Shown here: in pieces, positions 61,975 through 64,000 of the stretch | How positions within the stretch are numbered: position 1 is the stretch's first letter | How the letters are laid out: each line of letters starts with the position of its first letter | Assembly: GCF_038593265.1 (NCBI RefSeq) | Contig: NZ_CP151979.1 | Location: 2,549,001 to 2,613,000, forward strand | Source: Ureibacillus sp. FSL W7-1570 | GTDB lineage: Bacteria; Bacillota; Bacilli; Bacillales_A; Planococcaceae | Direction of reading: 5' to 3' | DNA: 64,000 bases | Made by a program: the position numbers and the translations under genes | Notes under the pieces: generated by a model | Database searches by the model: none | The model's input: the letters and a program-made list of their open reading frames with translations, nothing else | What the model was told of the DNA's origin: nothing

Positions 61975-63309
61975 ATGAGCAAAAGACAATTAAAATTAGG
62001 AGCATTCTTTAATGTACCAGGCCATCATTTCGCAAGCTGGCGTCATCCTTCAACGCAGCCGGAACGTACACTGGATTTGGATTATTTCGTGGAACTGGCG
62101 AAAATCGCTGAGCGTGGCAAGTTTGACACCATTTTCTTTGCGGACGGTTTTGGTCAGGAGTTGGAGGAATATTCACCATCAGGCATTAAATTGGATCCAA
62201 TTATCATCCAATCCGCCTTGGCTGCTGTGACAAAGAAAATCGGTTTAGTGGCGACGGTCACAACATCGTATAATGAGCCATTCCAATTAGCGCGGAAATT
62301 TATCGGCTTGGATCATTTGTCAAAAGGGCGCGCTGCATGGAATGTGGTTACATCTAACAGTGAAAGGGAAGCCCCACTTTTCGGAAGAGATAAACATTTG
62401 GCTCATGCAGAGCGTTATGAACGTGCGGAAGAGTTTGTAGATGTGGTGAAAAAGCTGTGGTTATCCATTGATAAAGATGCACTTGTCATTGACAAGGAAT
62501 CAGGAAGATATCTTGATTTATCGAAAGTTCAACCTGTAAATCACGAAGGCAAGTGGTTCAAAGTGCGGGGAACGCTGGATGCACCGACATCTCCACAAGG
62601 GCACCCGGTCATCGTCCAGGCGGGTTCCTCCGAAGCGGGGAAAGAGTTGGCAGCCCGTACAGCGGATGTCGTTTTTACAGCGTGGCAAACGTTAGAAGAA
62701 GCACAGGCTTTTTACCGTGATCTGAAAGGACGTTTGGCAAAATACGGACGAAATCCGGAAGACTTGCTAATTATGCCGGGTGTCTATATTACGGTAGCAA
62801 AAACGGAAGAAGAAGCGGTTGCAAAACGGAAAGAATTGGATCAATATATTCATCCAAAGGCCGGGTTAAAGTATTTATCCCATTTCTTCGGAGCGGATTT
62901 AACACGTTATCATATCGATGATCCACTTCCGGAACATTTCGATGGGGAAGATAAGACAAATCCGCGCATCCGTGCGAACATTGTGCGAAATATCGCCAAA
63001 CGCGAAAATTTAAAAACCATTCGTGAGCTATACGAATTTATCGCAGGGGCCCGCGGACATCGTGAAATTGTTGGTACACCGGAGCAAATTGCCGATCAAT
63101 TGCAAGAATGGTTTGAGCAGGGAGCCGCAGATGGATTCAATGTGATGGCGCCGACTTTCCCGGATGGACTTAACGATATTGTTGACTTGGTTATTCCGGA
63201 ATTGCAACGCAGAGGCTTATTCCGGACTGAATATGAAGGAACAACTTTACGCGAGAATTTAGGATTAAAAAATCCTGCACGTACGGTAATTGAAAACGTG
63301 AAAGGTTAA
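61975..63309 (+). CDS. NtaA/DmoA family FMN-dependent monooxygenase (second copy)
   Basis: A 444-residue paralogue of the gene at 56100 with the same motifs (GAFFNVPGHHFASWRHP, AAWNVVTSNSEREAPLFG, HPVIVQAGSSEAGKELAA, GARGHREIVGTPEQIADQL). The differences cluster near residues 50-60 (FGQELEEYSPSG versus FGQPILENAHSG) and 290-330, which in this fold line the active-site entrance, so the two may differ in substrate. AAAGGAGAG precedes the ATG. Confidence 0.93.
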   Translation: MSKRQLKLGAFFNVPGHHFASWRHPSTQPERTLDLDYFVELAKIAERGKFDTIFFADGFGQELEEYSPSGIKLDPIIIQSALAAVTKKIGLVATVTTSYNEPFQLARKFIGLDHLSKGRAAWNVVTSNSEREAPLFGRDKHLAHAERYERAEEFVDVVKKLWLSIDKDALVIDKESGRYLDLSKVQPVNHEGKWFKVRGTLDAPTSPQGHPVIVQAGSSEAGKELAARTADVVFTAWQTLEEAQAFYRDLKGRLAKYGRNPEDLLIMPGVYITVAKTEEEAVAKRKELDQYIHPKAGLKYLSHFFGADLTRYHIDDPLPEHFDGEDKTNPRIRANIVRNIAKRENLKTIRELYEFIAGARGHREIVGTPEQIADQLQEWFEQGAADGFNVMAPTFPDGLNDIVDLVIPELQRRGLFRTEYEGTTLRENLGLKNPARTVIENVKG

Positions 63310-63327
63310 TGGATGATTTTCCCTACT

Positions 63328-63362
63328 AAATGGCTCACTAGGAAACTGGAGGCCATTTTTTT
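63328..63362 (+). terminator. Terminator of the second monooxygenase
   Basis: AAATGGCTC pairs with GAGGCCATTT (one bulged G), followed by T residues. Confidence 0.85.
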
Positions 63363-63490
63363 ATTGAATGGGGTTTTCTTATTGTTGAAAAATGGGAAGG
63401 GAATTTCCTGATTGCCGGATTTGCGGTTTGCATAGTGGATGTGCAATAACAATAATGAATGAGGTTCAGTGACGCTTATGGTATATAAGA

Positions 63491-63534
63491 AAAAAATATC
63501 CCACAGAAAGCCATATATTGCTATTCCGTGGGAT
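63491..63534 (-). terminator. Terminator of the thioredoxin-like gene
   Basis: On the minus strand ATCCCAC pairs with GTGGGAT, followed by ATTTTTTTC; it is 16 bases after the stop codon at 63550. Confidence 0.75.
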
Positions 63535-63549
63535 TGGTTATGTAAAACC

Positions 63550-63867
63550 TTAAAGAGGTAACCCATCAATAAAGTTTTCAATTTCCTCTTGCGTTTTTCT
63601 GTCCCGGCTAACGAAACGGCCAATTTCTTCCCCTTTATTGTAGGCAATGAAACTTGGAATTCCAAAAACGTCCAGTTCACCGCATAAATCAATAAATTCA
63701 TCCCGATCTACTTTTACAAAAGTATATTGAGCATATTTTTCTTCGATGGCAGGAAGAAACGGTTTAATAAATACGCAGTCTTTGCACCAATCTGCAGAAA
63801 ACACAAATATGATGCGCTCTTCGTTTTTCAGTTCATGAAATTGTTCTACGGATTGCAATGATTGCAT
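63550..63867 (-). CDS. Thioredoxin-family protein (WCKDC)
   Basis: A 105-residue thioredoxin-like protein. The active site is WCKDC (Cys28, Cys31), with the cis-Pro in FGIPSFIAY. GGGGGAG precedes the ATG. The redox motif differs from the WCGPC of true thioredoxin, so it is probably an auxiliary reductant. It converges on the sulfur island; a functional link is possible but not shown. The remaining bases to 64000 are AT-rich promoter-like sequence without a gene. Confidence 0.88.
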   Translation of the reverse strand: MQSLQSVEQFHELKNEERIIFVFSADWCKDCVFIKPFLPAIEEKYAQYTFVKVDRDEFIDLCGELDVFGIPSFIAYNKGEEIGRFVSRDRKTQEEIENFIDGLPL

Positions 63868-64000
63868 TTATGACTCCCCCAAATATAAATAGTATGATAA
63901 ATGGTATCATATCATAATATTTACTACAAAACAAACAGATTTACTCTGAATATATAGGTGGGGAATTCCATTATGAGGCTGGGACAAAACCCCCTCTAAA

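Noticed and set aside
63968-63995. GAGGCTGGGACAAAAC-like string at the right edge
   Set aside because: Such strings recur in Firmicutes intergenic DNA, but the window ends before a structure or gene can be judged.

Overview
The window looks like chromosome of a low-GC, spore-forming member of the Bacillales. The evidence is AGGAGG-type ribosome sites, a seven-gene Mrp antiporter operon, a purine riboswitch ahead of xpt-pbuX, a CotA-type spore laccase, and many short genes separated by intrinsic terminators. A Planococcaceae host (Lysinibacillus/Ureibacillus-like) is my inference, not a demonstrated fact. I saw no tRNA, rRNA, CRISPR array, prophage or insertion sequence.

Layout. 1-9.1 kb: CBS-domain protein (5' end cut by the window edge), DUF421 membrane protein, KdpD-like universal stress protein, mrpABCDEFG, membrane metallophosphoesterase. 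9.2-20.6 kb: a small acidic protein, a CaiB/BaiF CoA-transferase, an unknown 489-residue protein, an auxin-efflux-type carrier, an FtsH-type protease, and a 1412-residue 2-hydroxyacyl-CoA dehydratase activator with a TetR gene. 20.8-31.4 kb: catalase with a PerR-like site, Mrr-like membrane nuclease, two transporters, a possible glycosylase-fold protein, riboswitch-xpt-pbuX, fumarase, YpsA. 31.6-38.0 kb: rocD, a TetR/MMPL divergent pair, and an MFS exporter. 38-42.8 kb: a degenerate stretch, then a class D sortase with two secreted repeat proteins. 43-53.8 kb: an enolase-superfamily enzyme, YkvI-like carrier, VCBS-like protein, Crp regulator with a DUF2892 protein, kinase with a tiny basic protein, collagen-like protein, DinB protein, an unlisted 34-residue peptide gene, an unknown membrane-anchored protein, a pRiA4b/SEC-C protein, and a DUF4097 protein. 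53.9-64 kb: CotA-like laccase, then two related NtaA/DmoA-type flavin monooxygenases bracketing an SsuABC-type ABC importer and an MFS carrier, ending with a thioredoxin-like protein.

How the genes fit together. Mrp, the KdpD-like stress domain and DUF421 suggest cation and envelope homeostasis. xpt-pbuX is purine salvage under one riboswitch. The last 8 kb reads as an organosulfur-scavenging island: uptake, flavin-dependent C-S cleavage, and a leader with a Cys/Met-rich mini-ORF between two terminators.

The strongest unexplained signals are: a perfect Fur box on a minus-strand promoter ahead of fumC whose transcript would fold into hairpins exposing two CCCCC loops; the sortase/repeat-protein locus, in which both secreted proteins share a roughly 35-residue LLGxxHxGxxE repeat; the sulfur leader; and the 34-residue peptide gene with its own promoter, ribosome site and terminator.
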